Source of the DNA: an uncultured Acidimicrobiaceae bacterium
GTDB lineage: Bacteria; Actinomycetota; Acidimicrobiia; Acidimicrobiales; Microtrichaceae
DNA length: 8,857 nucleotides
Reading direction: 5' to 3'
NCBI GenBank assembly: GCA_937868025.1
Contig: CALMLJ010000085.1
Span: 1 to 8,857 of the forward strand
A program made the translations under genes and the position numbers. This document shows positions 7,404 to 8,857 of the stretch, one piece after another. The notes under the pieces were generated by a model. The model was given only the letters and a program-made list of their open reading frames with translations. It searched no databases and was not told the DNA's origin. Numbering within the stretch: the first letter of the stretch is position 1; each line of letters begins with the position of its first letter.

Positions 7404-8857
7404 TTGGCAGCAAAACTCCGTGTGTACGAGCTCGCAAGAGAGCTCGGTATGACCAACAAGGAGACCCTCGACCTGTGTGAGGCGCTCGGCATCGGCGTCA
7501 AGAGCCACTCGTCGAGCATCATCGACGCGCAAGCCGACCGCGTCCGTCGCAAGGCCGAACGGGAAGGACTGACCCGGGACCAGCAGCCCGAGGAGCCCAA
7601 GCCCGTCAAGAAGGGCGCCGCCAAGAAGGCGTCGGCCACGTCGGAGTCCGACGCGGCTCCGGCCGCCGTCGACGCGGCTCCGGCCGCGTCCGCCGAGGCA
7701 CCCGCTCCGGTCGTCGCCGAGGCTCCGGCTCCGGCGCCCGCCGTGGCCGAGGCCGCCGAAGCACCGGCAGCGACGCCAGCTGCCGCCCCGGCTGCGGCGC
7801 CCGTCGCCGAGGCACCCGCTCCGACGCCGGCGTCCTCGGACGCTCCGGCACCGGCGTCTGCCCCCACGCCCGCCCCCGAGGTCGAGGCGCCACGTCCGCC
7901 CATGGGTGGCCGTGTCATCTCCAACAAGCCTGCCGAGCCGCCGCGTCCGCCCCGTCCGGGTGTCGAGCAGCCGGCCGCCCGCATGGCCCCGCCCACGGGT
8001 GCCCCGCCGGCTCGCCCCTCGCTTCCCGAGGGTGCACGGCCGCCCGCCGGCGCCCCCGGCGGTCCGCCTCCCGGCCCCCCCATGTCCCGGAGCGGTCGGG
8101 CCATCCCGCCGCCCCCCGGCCCGCCCGTGTCGCGCACCGGCAAGCCGATCCCGCCGCCCCCGGGCGCCGGTGGTCGTGGCCCGATGATGCCGCCCGGCCG
8201 TGGTGCCGGCGCGTCGCGCCCTGGTGGTCCCGGCGCCGCACCCGGCGGCTACCGCAGTGGTCCTCGTCCGTCCGGTCCCGGTGGTGGCCCCGGCGGTGGT
8301 GGCCCCGGTCGCCCCTTCGGTGGTGGCCCCGGTGGTCCCGGCGGCGGCCCTGGTGGCGGTCCCGGCGGTCGTCCCGGTGGTGGGCGTCCCGGCGGTGGGC
8401 AGCAACGTCCGCCGCGTCGCAAGGGGCGTCGTCGTCGCAACCGCGAAGAGCTCCAGCCGATGGGCATGCCGAGCTACACGCCGCAGGACGCGGCGGTTCC
8501 CGAGGGCATCGTTGTCATCGAGCGCAACTCGACCCCGCAGTCCCTCGGCGCCAAGCTCAACCGCACGGCAGCCGACGTCGTCCGCTTCCTGCTCACCAAC
8601 GGTGAGATGGTCACGGCGACCCAGTCGCTGAGCGACGAGATGATCGAGCTCTTCGCCGAGGAGATCGGCGCTGAGATCTCGCTCGTCAACCCGGGCGAGG
8701 AGCAGGAGGTCGAGCTCCAGAAGGTCCTCGACATCCCCGAGGACGACGAGGAGGAGGCGGCCAACTACCCGCATCGTGCTCCCGTCATCACCGTCATGGG
8801 TCACGTCGACCACGGCAAGACCAAGCTGCTCGACCGCATCCGCAACGCCAACGTGGT
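7404..8857 (+). CDS. infB: Translation initiation factor IF-2 (3' partial)
   Basis: IF-2 is the GTPase that brings initiator tRNA to the 30S subunit and promotes subunit joining. The window holds the first 484 codons. The start is TTG at 7404: an in-frame TGA at 7383-7385 leaves no other candidate that keeps the conserved N-terminus, read as AAKLRVYELARELGMTNKE. Layout: IF2N domain at about 2-50; a Lys/Ala region, then an Ala/Pro-rich segment at about 84-160; a Pro/Gly/Arg-rich segment at about 163-334; a basic cluster RRKGRRRRNR near 338-347; a second IF2N-like domain at about 365-440; and the beginning of the G domain with the P-loop GHVDHGKT at 466-473. The remaining G, beta-barrel and C-terminal domains lie beyond the window. 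The Shine-Dalgarno is weak. A long low-complexity linker of this kind is usual in actinobacterial IF-2. Confidence 0.96.
   Translation, partial: MAAKLRVYELARELGMTNKETLDLCEALGIGVKSHSSSIIDAQADRVRRKAEREGLTRDQQPEEPKPVKKGAAKKASATSESDAAPAAVDAAPAASAEAPAPVVAEAPAPAPAVAEAAEAPAATPAAAPAAAPVAEAPAPTPASSDAPAPASAPTPAPEVEAPRPPMGGRVISNKPAEPPRPPRPGVEQPAARMAPPTGAPPARPSLPEGARPPAGAPGGPPPGPPMSRSGRAIPPPPGPPVSRTGKPIPPPPGAGGRGPMMPPGRGAGASRPGGPGAAPGGYRSGPRPSGPGGGPGGGGPGRPFGGGPGGPGGGPGGGPGGRPGGGRPGGGQQRPPRRKGRRRRNREELQPMGMPSYTPQDAAVPEGIVVIERNSTPQSLGAKLNRTAADVVRFLLTNGEMVTATQSLSDEMIELFAEEIGAEISLVNPGEEQEVELQKVLDIPEDDEEEAANYPHRAPVITVMGHVDHGKTKLLDRIRNANV
8274..8399 (+). repeat. Gly/Pro-rich low-complexity repeat within infB
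   Basis: Forty-two consecutive codons encode only Gly (28), Pro (10), Arg (3) and one Phe (IF-2 residues 291-332), using near-identical GGT/GGC/CCC units such as Gly-Gly-Gly-Pro. The tract is in frame and is part of the IF-2 linker. Such DNA can change length by slippage and is prone to assembly or sequencing errors. Confidence 0.85.

Noticed and set aside
7304..7480. Possible 58-codon ORF starting in the ylxR-infB gap and overlapping the infB start
   Set aside because: It overlaps the conserved IF2N coding sequence in another frame, has no good ribosome-binding site and no recognisable motif.
5180..8813. Long minus-strand open frames opposite rimP-nusA and ylxR-infB (about 617 and 619 codons)
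   Set aside because: Both oppose well-identified genes, have low-complexity content and lack family motifs; they result from codon bias in high-GC DNA.

Overview
The window is about 8.9 kb of very GC-rich DNA with every gene on the + strand. It looks like the chromosome of a high-GC actinobacterium, possibly a deep branch such as Acidimicrobiia. This placement is inferred from the order dxr - M50 protease - ispG (as in Mycobacterium), the GC-biased codon use and the long Gly/Pro/Arg-rich linker in IF2. No mobile element, CRISPR array, tRNA or rRNA was seen.

Region 1 (1-4898) is an isoprenoid and envelope block: the 3' portion of dxr (start lies outside the window), a site-2 (RseP/Rip1-type) membrane protease, ispG, and an unrecognised secreted lipoprotein. 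Dxr and IspG are steps of the MEP pathway to isoprenoid precursors. The genes overlap or lie 11 bases apart, so they are probably co-transcribed and translationally coupled. The lipoprotein has a triplicated two-cysteine module and is the one gene here without a known family.

Region 2 (4899-5114) is the only sizeable intergenic stretch upstream of a gene cluster. It holds a candidate -10 element and a long GC-rich hairpin about 80 bases before rimP, which suggests a regulated leader, possibly a NusA-responsive attenuator.

Region 3 (5115-8857) is the conserved rimP-nusA-ylxR-infB operon for ribosome maturation, transcription elongation/termination and translation initiation. NusA ends in a 140-residue tail without any basic residue. 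ylxR has no ATG/GTG/TTG upstream of its conserved cysteine motif; it appears to start at an ATA that overlaps the nusA stop, behind a perfect Shine-Dalgarno sequence. infB starts at TTG and runs off the window just after the first GTPase motif.

Most of the window is ordinary housekeeping sequence. The points most worth a second look are the ylxR ATA start, the lipoprotein repeat architecture and the rimP leader hairpin.
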